DNA of 64,000 bases from CAWACP01 sp963832965 (lineage in GTDB: Bacteria > Acidobacteriota > Terriglobia > Bryobacterales > Bryobacteraceae). The notes below the pieces were generated by a model that saw nothing but the letters and a program-made list of their open reading frames with translations, was not told the origin of the DNA and made no database searches. Both the position numbers and the translations under genes were made by a program. Below, in pieces: positions 40,731 to 49,534 of the stretch (positions are counted from its first letter, which is position 1; every line of letters starts with the position of its first letter). The stretch lies in NCBI GenBank assembly GCA_963832965.1, contig CAWHVW010000005.1:930001-994000 (forward strand). The letters run 5' to 3'.

Positions 40731-43132
40731 GATTCGGGACTTCTCCTCATTTGAAAGGGCACACTTTTCACAATCGCCTTGATCAGATCCTGAAAACCGG
40801 GAGCGGGAGCGTTCGCGTCCGGGCCGCTGGCCTCGCGCACGATGGATCGCACAGCGGGCTTGTCGTAATACTCCAGGCCCCGGCCCAGCGCATAGGTAAG
40901 CATCTTCGCGGCCACGGTGGAGACGAAATCATCGCGGCGGGTGGTCAGAAGCACCGTCCTGAGCCCCGCCAGACCTGTGAACTGCGTTCCGTCCGGGAGC
41001 TTGCCGGTGGCGTCGATGGTCTGGCCGGCGTCCTTCACCCGCTATTTGCCGATTCCATTGAAATTCTCGAGCGCGAAACCGATCGGGTCCATGCGGGTGT
41101 GGCAGGCCGCGCAGGTCGGGTTGGCGCGATGTTGCTCCATCTGCTCGCGCATCGTCATCCGGATCCCGTCGCTGCCGTGGGCTTTTAGCGCCGGAACATC
41201 GGGAGGAGGAGGTGGCGGAGGAGTCCCCAGCAGGTTATCGAGAATCCACTTGCCGCGCTGCACCACCGAGGTCCGATTCGGATAGGAGGTTACCGTCAGG
41301 AAACTTCCTTGTCCCAGCAGTCCGCCGCGGTTCGGGTCGCTCAGACTCACCCGGCGAAACTGCGAGCCGTAGATGTTCGGAATCCCATAATGATCGGCCA
41401 GATGTTCATTGACAAAGGTGAACTTGGCATCCAGCAGATCCGTCACCGGCCGGTTCGATCTCAGAATGTCCGCGAAGAACAGCTCCGTCTCCCGCTCGAA
41501 TCCCTGCCGCAGGCTGGTGTCGAACTCGGGAAACTCATCCGGGTCCGGCCTTACCTGTGCCAGATTGCGCAGATAGAGCCACTGCCCCGCGAAATTATCC
41601 ACCAACGCCTTCGAGCGGCGGTTGTCGAGCATCCGGTTCACTTGTTGCAGCAGCACGGCGGGCTCATGCAGCTTGTCCCGTTCCGCCAGTTTGAGGAGTT
41701 CGTCGTCCGGGATGCTGCTCCATAAGAAAAACGAGAGACGCGATGCCAGTTCGAAATCGTTTACGCGATGCGCGGTTCCCGGAGGCAGACCACTCGGGTC
41801 GCGCTCCACGCGGAACAGAAAATCGGGAGAGACCAGCAGAGCGCGCAGCGCGGCTTCGATGCCATTCTCGAATGTTCCCTCGCGGCGGCCCTGTGCATAG
41901 AATGCGATCAGCGGCTCAAGATCCGCGTCGGTGATGGGGCGGCGGAAACCGCGATACGCCAGCGCGGAAAGAATCTTTCGGGCGCACGGCTCTTCCTCCT
42001 GCGCGGTGGCCGGGTCGCAGGCAAAGATCTTTCGCCTGCTGGGCGTGTCCCCCGGACCGGCGATGTTGTATGGACCGGAAATCGTCAGTACGGACAACGC
42101 CGGAGCACTGGCCTCCTCCGGCATGTCGAAAGCTTTCACCCGCGCTCCGTCGAGCCGCAGATCCGCGAACGTCATCCCCGAGGGCGCGTTGCCGGCCCCG
42201 TTGCGCGCGTCGTCCGCGTGAGGAAGCGTCTCCGGCATGGCTTCCTGGCGCGGGAAGGTCACCGCCACGGTCCGCGTTCCCGCCTTCACCGGCAGACGCA
42301 GATCGAAGCTGCGCGCCACCTGCGGACCGTCGAAGCCGGCTGTAGGAGCCAGCTTGATCTTGATGACATACTCGGCGTCAACTGGAAATCGGTAGCGCAC
42401 CGACAGGCCGCCGGCCGAGTTGAAGGGCAGATCGTCCCCGGCGCGTTCGCTCAGGCGCGGTCCCGTTCTCTGCAGGCCCTTCGGCGGACGGAATTCGGCG
42501 ACTTCGGGCTTGGCGCCGGCGTCGCCCACGGCCACACGGCTTACCACGCGGGCAACCGAAATATATCGCTCAATCAGGACCGGTGAGAGTGACAGCACAT
42601 CACCGATGTTGTCGAACCCGTAGCCGGTGTCGTCGACCGGAAGCATAGAGCCTGGCTGGATATCCACCGCCAGCAGATCGCGGACGGCATTGCTGTACTC
42701 GGCCCGGTTCAGGCGATGAATCGTGGGATGGCCGGGATTTGGATGAGCGGCCGCCGCCTGATCGAGCTCGCCTTCGAGCCAGTGGGTAAAACCGGCCATT
42801 GTGGCGCCGTCCGGGCGGGGCATGCCGGCGGGCGGCATTTCTCCCGAGCGGAGTTTACGCAGCACTCGTTCGAGCACATCGGCGTTTCCCGTCACATTCG
42901 ACGCGTCAAGCGTTGCCAGAGAGACTCCGCCCGAGCTGAGCTTCTGATTGTGGCAAACAACGCAGTATTGTTTGGTGAGCGCCCACTGCCTGGACCCGTC
43001 GGGGCCCGGCGGCGCCGGAGCCTTCGCGGGAGTCAGAGCGGCCGGTACAGATGCAGCCATGAGAACCGATGCGAACCAGGCAACGGCACACCCCGCGACT
43101 CGAATTGGGTATCTCGCCCGCATCCAGGCCAA
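40727..43132 (-). pseudogene. DUF1592-type cytochrome-like protein, interrupted by in-frame amber codon
   Basis: A multi-domain secreted protein of 801 codons. A signal segment precedes a PSCyt1-type heme site (CVVCH near residue 57), then DUF1587 (HRLNRAEYSNAVRDLL), DUF1595, DUF1592 (FELASRLSFFLWSSIPDDELL), DUF1588 (second CXXCH, CAACH) and DUF1585 (the last 103 codons). At 41042-41044 the codon after NFNGIGK is TAG in place of the conserved Trp (family pattern G-[KR]-W-R). The frame then continues unbroken RVKDAGQTIDATG to the stop at 40727. One TGG-to-TAG change explains it. Translation stops after 696 residues unless suppressed. Confidence 0.88.
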
Positions 43133-43162
43133 CTGCCTCTATCCTACTCTTTCGACAGGCTC

Positions 43163-43168
43163 ATTATA
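43163..43168 (-). promoter_or_regulatory. -10 element upstream of DUF1592 operon
   Basis: A perfect TATAAT on the minus strand, about 30 bases before the ATG. TTGACC lies 21 bases further upstream, longer than ideal spacing. Confidence 0.35.
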
Positions 43169-43232
43169 CAGCTATAGAGCGCCGCACAGGGTCAATGACG
43201 CCCCCTGGGTCGAAGATGTTAGCCACCTCGTC

Positions 43233-43790
43233 TCACAAGTCTCCCCCTTTGCGCCAGATAACGTCGAACTCCGCCTTAAGAATCGGATTGGGGGAAGTGA
43301 AGCCGTCTACAACCTGTCTGGCCCACGCAAAGTACTCCCGCCTCCGTTCCAGGCCCCAGCCAGCGGGAGGGCTGTTCAGGATGGAACGCAGATTTGAAAT
43401 CTTGTCGGCTATCTTGATCGCCTGCGCGCGAACCGACATCTCCGGTGCGTGGACAATCTGTAGCCGCTTGCGCTCAGCCTTTTCAAGGGACTTGTCGTCC
43501 GTCACCTCTGCCACCAGGCTGGCTACGTCGGGACTAAAGCGAGTTGCCAGTTCTTCCTTCGTGACGCCCACGTCTTCCACCGTGTCATGGAGAAGCGCGG
43601 CCATCACAACGTTCGCATCGGGCTTCGCCAGCGCGCTCGAAACCAGTTCGGCAACCTCGAGCAAATGATTGATGTAGGGCTCGGCGGTGGCGCCCTTTCT
43701 CCTTTGCGCCGCATGCCTCTCGGCCGCAAAGCAGGCTGCTTTCAGAACCTCCTGAACCGCCGTCAACTCCCCGCCGGGAGTATCCGTCAT
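43233..43790 (-). CDS. Small HD-domain alarmone hydrolase (SpoT/MESH1-like)
   Basis: A 185-residue stand-alone HD hydrolase. AERHAAQRRKGATAEPYINHLLEVA gives the first His, ALLHDTVEDVGVT the HD and ED metal/catalytic residues, VAEVTDDKSLEKAERKRLQ the substrate loop, and AIKIADKISNLRSI the last Asp. This is the layout of the (p)ppGpp hydrolase domain without synthetase or regulatory domains. It likely hydrolyses (p)ppGpp (or NADPH, as reported for MESH1 relatives). Monocistronic. Confidence 0.85.
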   Translation of the reverse strand: MTDTPGGELTAVQEVLKAACFAAERHAAQRRKGATAEPYINHLLEVAELVSSALAKPDANVVMAALLHDTVEDVGVTKEELATRFSPDVASLVAEVTDDKSLEKAERKRLQIVHAPEMSVRAQAIKIADKISNLRSILNSPPAGWGLERRREYFAWARQVVDGFTSPNPILKAEFDVIWRKGGDL

Positions 43791-43938
43791 GGCCGATCAA
43801 TCCCCATGAAGTCATTGTAGCCAGTAAGCCCAACCGGCGAAGCCCGCTACTGCCTCCCGATCCGGATCGGCTCTGACACCCGCCGGAGGCACGCGCGGCA
43901 GGCGAGCAACGGCCATCTTCTTCGATTACCCTGATGAG

Positions 43939-44421
43939 ATGAGTTTCGCCAAATTGATTTTCGCGTTCGGACTCGCCGCCTCAATCGCGCTGCCCCAGGC
44001 GCCACCCAGCCTCGCGGTGGACGGCGGTCACGGAAAAACGGTCACCCTCACCATGGACGATCTGTCCAAAATGCCGCAGCACACCGTCACCACCACCGAA
44101 CACGGCACGCCCGTAGTTTTCGAAGGGGTGGCGCTGCCCGACATACTGGCCACGGTGGCCGTTCCGGCCGGTGAAAAACTCCGCGGCAAGCTCATGACGT
44201 CTTACCTGTTGGTGGACGCCGCCGACGGTTATCGGGTGGTGTTCGCCATGCCGGAACTGGATGAATCGTTCACCGATCGCAAAATCTATCTGGCGACGAA
44301 GCGGGACGGACACCCCATGCCGGAGAAGGAAGGACCATTCAGAATCGTCGTACCCGATGAAAAGCGACCGGCCCGATGGGTTCGTCAGGTGACGGCGCTC
44401 AAAATCCGTCAGGCGAACTGA
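43939..44421 (+). CDS. Secreted molybdopterin-binding-domain protein
   Basis: A 160-residue protein with a signal peptide (MSFAKLIFAFGLAASIALP). The single domain matches the oxidoreductase molybdopterin fold (VTLTMDDLSKMPQHTVTT, FEGVALPDILATVAVPAGEKL, ADGYRVVFAMPELDESF, GPFRIVVPDEKRPARWVRQV). The Cys that binds Mo in sulfite oxidase-type enzymes is missing, so it may bind pterin-like ligands without catalysis. It is directly adjacent to, and convergent with, the TPR gene. Confidence 0.8.
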   Translation: MSFAKLIFAFGLAASIALPQAPPSLAVDGGHGKTVTLTMDDLSKMPQHTVTTTEHGTPVVFEGVALPDILATVAVPAGEKLRGKLMTSYLLVDAADGYRVVFAMPELDESFTDRKIYLATKRDGHPMPEKEGPFRIVVPDEKRPARWVRQVTALKIRQAN

Positions 44422-45195
44422 TTAAAGTTCGCGCGGCTCTCTCTTCAACAATTCCTCGAACTGCGGATTGCCCTGCAAACGGGCGAACTCGGCTTCTTCG
44501 CGAAATTTCTGCGGCTCGCTAAACCCCTCTTCGAGCGCCTTGCGAATGAACTGCAGCGCCTGGTCGTTCATCCCCTTCTGTGCGTAGATCCTGGCCATAT
44601 AGTAGTGGAACCGTGCTTTGTCCTCAACGCTCTGTTCCTGTAGCAGAACGCCGCTCACGGAGCTGTAGAGGAATACATCGGGGTCCAGATCCAGTGCTTT
44701 CTCATACGCCATCATCGCGTCTTGGAAGTGGTGTGTTGAGAAATAGGCGCTCCCCAGATTGCTGTACGCCGTTGCCGAGTTCGGCGCCAACCGCAACGCG
44801 GTCTTGTACAGATGGATGGCCCTCCGGTAGCTTTTCTGGCTGTAGTAGATGGTGCCCAGGTTGTTGAACGCCTCCGAATAATGCCGGTCCAGGTGCGTCG
44901 CCAGCTTGTACTGTTTCGCGGCGCCGGCAAGATCCAGAAGCTGGTGGTACGCGATGCCGGTCTTGTTCGCAATCACGGCCGAAGCCTGATCGCAGCGCTG
45001 GTACTGTTCCAGCGCTTCCCGATACCGCTTCCGCGCCATCAGGACGTCACCGAGTTCCTCCGGAGGGAGTTGTCTGGCGGTGGAACCAGGCGATACCGTC
45101 TGATCGGCCGGCCGGAGCCCATCTGAAACGGAATCCACCGGCGCGCTCTGTAAAAGCAGCCCCGCCAGAGCGCTTACCAGCACACTCGAAAACAT
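44422..45195 (-). CDS. Secreted TPR-repeat protein
   Basis: A 257-residue protein. The start is the ATG at 45193-45195, after AAGGAAAGGG, giving a signal MFSSVLVSALAGLLLQSA. The longer frame adds 46 residues without family features. There are five to six TPR units (GDVLMARKRYREALEQYQR, SEAFNNLGTIYYSQKSYRRA, ATAYSNLGSAYFSTHHFQDA, KARFHYYMARIYAQKGMNDQA). Role unknown. Confidence 0.8.
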   Translation of the reverse strand: MFSSVLVSALAGLLLQSAPVDSVSDGLRPADQTVSPGSTARQLPPEELGDVLMARKRYREALEQYQRCDQASAVIANKTGIAYHQLLDLAGAAKQYKLATHLDRHYSEAFNNLGTIYYSQKSYRRAIHLYKTALRLAPNSATAYSNLGSAYFSTHHFQDAMMAYEKALDLDPDVFLYSSVSGVLLQEQSVEDKARFHYYMARIYAQKGMNDQALQFIRKALEEGFSEPQKFREEAEFARLQGNPQFEELLKREPREL

Positions 45196-45379
45196 TGCGA
45201 CCCTTTCCTTTGCTCGGAGACACTCGATTCTGCCCGGACCTTCACGCATAGATGATAGAAGGGACGCCGTTGAAGAACAATAGCCAATTGCCCCGATTCC
45301 CCTATAACCACTCGCACCCCCGAAAACCCTCACATACCGGCGTCACGCGGCGATAAGAAGACCTGGAGGTTCCTATCCG

Positions 45380-45553
45380 ATGATTAGTGGCGTGAGCAGT
45401 ACACGTCCCCCGAGTGATTACTATCAGCCTCAGGCGGCGCAATCTCAGGCCCCTGCCAAACAACCGGCAGGGCCGCAACAGGATAGCGTTCAATTGAGCG
45501 ATACCGCCAAAGCAGCCTCTGGCGGAGGGGATCACGGCGGCGGTTGCCAGTAG
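45380..45553 (+). CDS. 57-residue Pro/Gln-rich small protein
   Basis: A short gene with GGAGGT 9 bases before its ATG and an intrinsic terminator 24 bases after its stop. The product begins MISGVSSTRPPSDYYQPQAA, continues with Gln/Pro/Ala-rich sequence, and has DSVQLSDTAKAASGGGDHGG near its C-terminus, which ends in GCQ. The DSVQLSDTAKA part resembles linkers of small motility-associated proteins (FlgM/YjfB-like). There is no membrane segment. Its own signals argue that it is real. Confidence 0.6.
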   Translation: MISGVSSTRPPSDYYQPQAAQSQAPAKQPAGPQQDSVQLSDTAKAASGGGDHGGGCQ

Positions 45554-45577
45554 AGTTGATTCCTCGCTCCTTCACAA

Positions 45578-45623
45578 AGAGCAGCCGTGCCCCTTTTGTT
45601 CTATCCGGCTGCTCTCTCTTTCT
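45578..45623 (+). terminator. Rho-independent terminator
   Basis: The 10-bp inverted repeat AGAGCAGCCG / CGGCTGCTCT (45578-45587 and 45606-45615) is followed by CTCTTTCTT. It closes the small gene and separates it from the purine cluster. Confidence 0.6.
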
Positions 45624-45773
45624 TGCCCCCTGACGTTGTAGAATTAACATAAGCCTTACGCCTCAACGTTCGACGGATGGGGCCGCACTTTTGACCCACG
45701 GTGGTCGGTTACTTTGGTCATCTTCCCGGGCCGTTCTCATTCGCGGTCCGAGCGGTTTTGAAAGATCGCCAGT

Positions 45774-47216
45774 ATGCGGCGCGCCACTTCTGTCCACAGC
45801 ACCGATGATCACCACGCGCGTGGTTCCTGCCCGCAATTCATTCTCAATAATCGGCCGGTTTCTCTCGACGGTATTGCCCTTCAAACTACCCTCCTCGACT
45901 ATATTCGCGCCCAGGGTCTGACCGGCGCGAAAGAAGGCTGCGCGGAAGGGGAGTGCGGCGCGTGTACGGTGATCCTGGTCGCGGACCGCGGGGGCAGCAG
46001 CGAATATCGCCCCGTCAATAGCTGTTTGATGCTGGCGTCCATGGCCGCCGGCCAGGAAATTCTCACCGTGGAGGCCCTGTCTCAAGAGGGGAAACTGGCC
46101 GAAGTGCAGCAGGCCATGGCGTCGGGTGGGGGATCCCAATGCGGCTACTGCACGCCGGGCTTTGTGATGAGCCTGTTCGCCGAGCAGTACCGGCCGGGAC
46201 GCCTGGGCGCCTGTGATCCACAAGAACTGGGCGGCAATTTATGCCGCTGTACCGGCTATCGGCCCATCCGCGACGCCGCGCTGTCGATCGGCCCGGCGCC
46301 CCAGGGAATTTTTCTTGATCGTTTGTCACGGTCCGCGCCGAAGCTCGGGGCGTTGGAGTACCAATCCGGGGACGCGCGATTCTCGCGCCCAGCCAGCATC
46401 GAACACTGCCTGTCGATCCTCGCCAGCGATCCCGATGCGAAGTTGATTTCCGGCGGCACCGACCTGGTGGTGGAATCGAACCTGCGCTCGCGCCGCTGGA
46501 GTCATCTGGTCAGCGTCGAGGCGCTTGCGGAGTTGCGCGAGTTTTCTGAAACCGCGAGCGCCGTCACCATCGGCTCTGCGCTCCCGCTCAATGAAATTGG
46601 CGCGCGCTGGACTGCCGCGCCTGAGGTGGTCCGCCAATGGCTGCGGCTCTTCGCTTCGCCTCCGCTGCGCAACCGGGCCACTCTGGGCGGGAATCTGGCC
46701 ACTGCTTCGCCCATTGGCGATGGAGCACCTCTCTTGCTGGCGCTCGATGCAGCGGTGCGTCTGGCGAGCCCTCGGGGGCCACGAACGGTTGCGCTCTCTT
46801 CCTTCTTTGCCGGCTATCGCCGCACATTGCTTGCGCCGGACGAACTCATCACCGCCATCGAAATTCCCAAGCCTCTGCCCGAATTTGTGCGTTTCTACAA
46901 GGTTGCGAAACGGCGCATGGACGACATCAGCACCGTCGCTGCCGCTATGGCCATGGATTGCGACGAATCGGGCGGAGTCGCCCGCGCACGGTTTGCATTC
47001 GGCGGTGTCGCAGCCGTCCCTCTGCGCGTGCTGGCGGCCGAAGAGGCGATCCTCGGTCATCGCTGGAACGAGGCTGCGGTGGGGCGCGTCCAGGAAGCGC
47101 TGGAACGGAACCTCAAACCGATCGGCGATCACCGCGGCTCGGCCGGTTATCGGCTTGAAGTGGCAAAAACCCTTGTGGCGAAGTTCCTGTGGGAGCGGAG
47201 GGGGGCGGCTGCTTGA
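45774..47216 (+). CDS. xdhA: Xanthine dehydrogenase, FeS/FAD subunit
   Basis: A 480-residue fused small subunit of the XdhAB type. Residues 20-100 bind the first [2Fe-2S] cluster (GCAEGECGACTV). Residues 120-180 bind the second (QCGYCTPGFV, CRCTGYRPIRDAA). Residues 205-470 are the FAD domain (LISGGTDLVVE, NRATLGGNLATASPIGD). With XdhB it oxidises hypoxanthine and xanthine to urate. The start is uncertain: homology begins at FILNNRPVSLDG, and the only in-frame start is the ATG at 45774. First gene of the purine cluster. Confidence 0.92.
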   Translation: MRRATSVHSTDDHHARGSCPQFILNNRPVSLDGIALQTTLLDYIRAQGLTGAKEGCAEGECGACTVILVADRGGSSEYRPVNSCLMLASMAAGQEILTVEALSQEGKLAEVQQAMASGGGSQCGYCTPGFVMSLFAEQYRPGRLGACDPQELGGNLCRCTGYRPIRDAALSIGPAPQGIFLDRLSRSAPKLGALEYQSGDARFSRPASIEHCLSILASDPDAKLISGGTDLVVESNLRSRRWSHLVSVEALAELREFSETASAVTIGSALPLNEIGARWTAAPEVVRQWLRLFASPPLRNRATLGGNLATASPIGDGAPLLLALDAAVRLASPRGPRTVALSSFFAGYRRTLLAPDELITAIEIPKPLPEFVRFYKVAKRRMDDISTVAAAMAMDCDESGGVARARFAFGGVAAVPLRVLAAEEAILGHRWNEAAVGRVQEALERNLKPIGDHRGSAGYRLEVAKTLVAKFLWERRGAAA

Positions 47217-49534
47217 AGATTGCCGGAAAGGCTGTTCCCCATGAAAGCGCGCACGAGCACGTCACTGGCGAAGCTCTTTACACCGACGATCTGCTTTTGC
47301 GCTTTCCACAACCGCTGCACGCCTGGCCGGTTCTATCGCCCCACGCCCACGCCCTGGTGAAGGCCCTCGATGTCGCCGAAGCCCTGACGGAGCCGGGCGT
47401 TGCCACCGTCCTTACCGCTGACGACGTTCCTGGTGAAGGCGACTCCGGCTGCAACCGGCACGATGAACCGCTCTTCCCAACCGAGGTCATGTATCACAGC
47501 CAGCCCGTCGCCTGGGTGCTGGGCGAGACCCTGGATGCAGCGCAGCGTGGTGCATTCCGAGTGTCAGTGGAGTATGAGCCGCTCCCGGCAATCCTCACCA
47601 TCGAGGATGCCATCGCCGCCGGGAGCTTTCACTCCGCTCCGTTGCGTCTGGCTCGCGGAGATGCCTCTGTGATTGAATCCAGCCCGCTGTATTTCTCGGG
47701 CGAATTGCAGATCGGCGGGCAGGAACACTTTTATCTGGAAACGCAATGCGCCATCGCCTGGATGGATGAAACCGGCGGCGTCGCGGCGCATTCCTCCACG
47801 CAACATCCCACTGAAACGCAGGAAGTGATCGCGCGCGTGCTGGGAATTCCCCGAAACAGGGTAACGGTGGAATGTTTACGCATGGGAGGCGCTTTCGGCG
47901 GCAAGGAGGTGCAGGCGAATCCATGGGCGGCGATTGCCGCGCTGGGCGCGTGGAAAACCCGGCGGCCCGTGCGTGTCCGGCTCACGCGCGCGCTGGATTT
48001 CGCGCTCACCGGCAAACGCCATCCGTTCCTGGCGCGATACGCCGCGGGGTTCGCCATGGACGCGCGATTGCAGGGTGTACGCATCTCGCTCTATTCCGAC
48101 GGCGGCTGGAGCCTGGATCTCTCCGAGCCGGTGCTCTCCCGCGCCTTGTTCCACTGCGACAACGCCTATCTGCTCCCGGCGGCGGAACTCACCGGCCTGG
48201 TCTGCCGCACGCACAAGACGTCGCAGACTGCCTTTCGCGGCTTCGGCGGGCCTCAGGGCATGCTGGCAATCGAAGAGATTCTGGACCAGGCATCCCGCCG
48301 GCTCGGCTTGCCCCCGGAAGTGGTGCGCGAACGCAATTTCTATCGCGAGGGCGACACCACGGTTTATGGCCAGCCGGTGAAGGATGCGGGCCGTATCGAA
48401 ATCATCTGGCGCCAGCTCAAAGAATCGAGTGAGTTCGCCAGGCGGCGTGTCGAGATCGACGAATGGAACGCTGGCCATGCGCACGTGAAGCGCGGGCTGG
48501 CCATCACGCCGGTGAAGTTCGGGATTTCCTTCACCGCCACGTTTTTCAATCAAGGCGCGGCGCTGGTGTTGATGTACCGCGATGGCAGCGTCCAGGTGAA
48601 TCATGGGGGCGCGGAGATGGGCCAGGGGCTGCACACCAAGATCCAGCAAATCGCGGCGGAGAGCCTGGGGCTCGATCTGGAACGAGTGCGGGTCATGTCC
48701 ACGCGCACGGACAAGATTCCCAATACCTCCGCGACCGCGGCTTCGGCCGGGACGGACCTGAACGGCGCGGCGGTGGCTGATGCGTGCGCGCAGCTTCGCA
48801 CCCGCCTGGCCGAGGTTGCCGCCGAATTGCTCGGCTGCGGTTCCGCTTCCGTGCGCTTTGCGCATGGTCTGGTCTATCCGGACGGCGAAGAACCTCGAAC
48901 CATCCCCTTCGCGCGCGTGTGCGAGGCGGCGTATCGGCGGCGTCTTCCGTTATTCGCGCAAGGCTACTACGCCACGCCCGCCATCCACTACGATCCGCAG
49001 GCCGGCCGCGGCGCGCCGTTCTACTATTTCGCATACGCCGCCGCGGTGTCCGAAATTGAAGTGGATGGTTTCACCGGCGATTATCGCCTTTTGCGAACCG
49101 ATATTCTCGAAGACGTTGGCAATTCCGTCTCACCCATCGTGGATCGAGGGCAAATCGAGGGCGGCTTTATCCAGGGTGTGGGCTGGCTGACTCTGGAGGA
49201 ACTCGTTTGGGACGCGCAGGGCCGCCTGGCCACGGCCGGCGCATCCACTTATAAGCTGCCCTCCTGGACCGAAGTACCAGAGGTTTTCGAGGTCAAGTTC
49301 CTCGAACGCGCCGCCGAGCCCGGCGTTATCTTCGGCAGCAAAGCCGTGGGCGAGCCTCCGCTGATGCTGGCTATCTCGGTGCGTGAGGCCATCCGTGACG
49401 CCATCGCCGCGTTCGGCGCAGGGGGGCCTGTCCTGCTCGCAAGCCCTGCCACGCCCGAGCGCGTGTTCTTCGCAGTGCAGCGCGCGCGCGCCGAGCACGA
49501 TGTGCATGTCAGCCCGGTTGGTGCCGTCCGGTGA
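47213..49534 (+). CDS. xdhB: Xanthine dehydrogenase, molybdenum subunit
   Basis: A 773-residue molybdopterin subunit. A TTG at 47213, overlapping the xdhA stop as TTGA and preceded by GGAGGGGGG, gives MKIAGKAVPHESAHEHVTGE, the family N-terminus; a GTG 24 bases upstream is less likely. Mo-site motifs are GGAFGGKE, TAFRGFGGPQG, GGAEMGQGLHTKI and the catalytic Glu in GSKAVGEPPLM. It makes urate from xanthine in complex with XdhA. The stop overlaps the guanine deaminase start. Confidence 0.94.
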   Translation: MKIAGKAVPHESAHEHVTGEALYTDDLLLRFPQPLHAWPVLSPHAHALVKALDVAEALTEPGVATVLTADDVPGEGDSGCNRHDEPLFPTEVMYHSQPVAWVLGETLDAAQRGAFRVSVEYEPLPAILTIEDAIAAGSFHSAPLRLARGDASVIESSPLYFSGELQIGGQEHFYLETQCAIAWMDETGGVAAHSSTQHPTETQEVIARVLGIPRNRVTVECLRMGGAFGGKEVQANPWAAIAALGAWKTRRPVRVRLTRALDFALTGKRHPFLARYAAGFAMDARLQGVRISLYSDGGWSLDLSEPVLSRALFHCDNAYLLPAAELTGLVCRTHKTSQTAFRGFGGPQGMLAIEEILDQASRRLGLPPEVVRERNFYREGDTTVYGQPVKDAGRIEIIWRQLKESSEFARRRVEIDEWNAGHAHVKRGLAITPVKFGISFTATFFNQGAALVLMYRDGSVQVNHGGAEMGQGLHTKIQQIAAESLGLDLERVRVMSTRTDKIPNTSATAASAGTDLNGAAVADACAQLRTRLAEVAAELLGCGSASVRFAHGLVYPDGEEPRTIPFARVCEAAYRRRLPLFAQGYYATPAIHYDPQAGRGAPFYYFAYAAAVSEIEVDGFTGDYRLLRTDILEDVGNSVSPIVDRGQIEGGFIQGVGWLTLEELVWDAQGRLATAGASTYKLPSWTEVPEVFEVKFLERAAEPGVIFGSKAVGEPPLMLAISVREAIRDAIAAFGAGGPVLLASPATPERVFFAVQRARAEHDVHVSPVGAVR

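Noticed and set aside
39348..40754. 468-codon ORF antisense to the DUF1552 gene
   Set aside because: Shadow frame; the opposite strand encodes a complete, recognisable DUF1552 protein.
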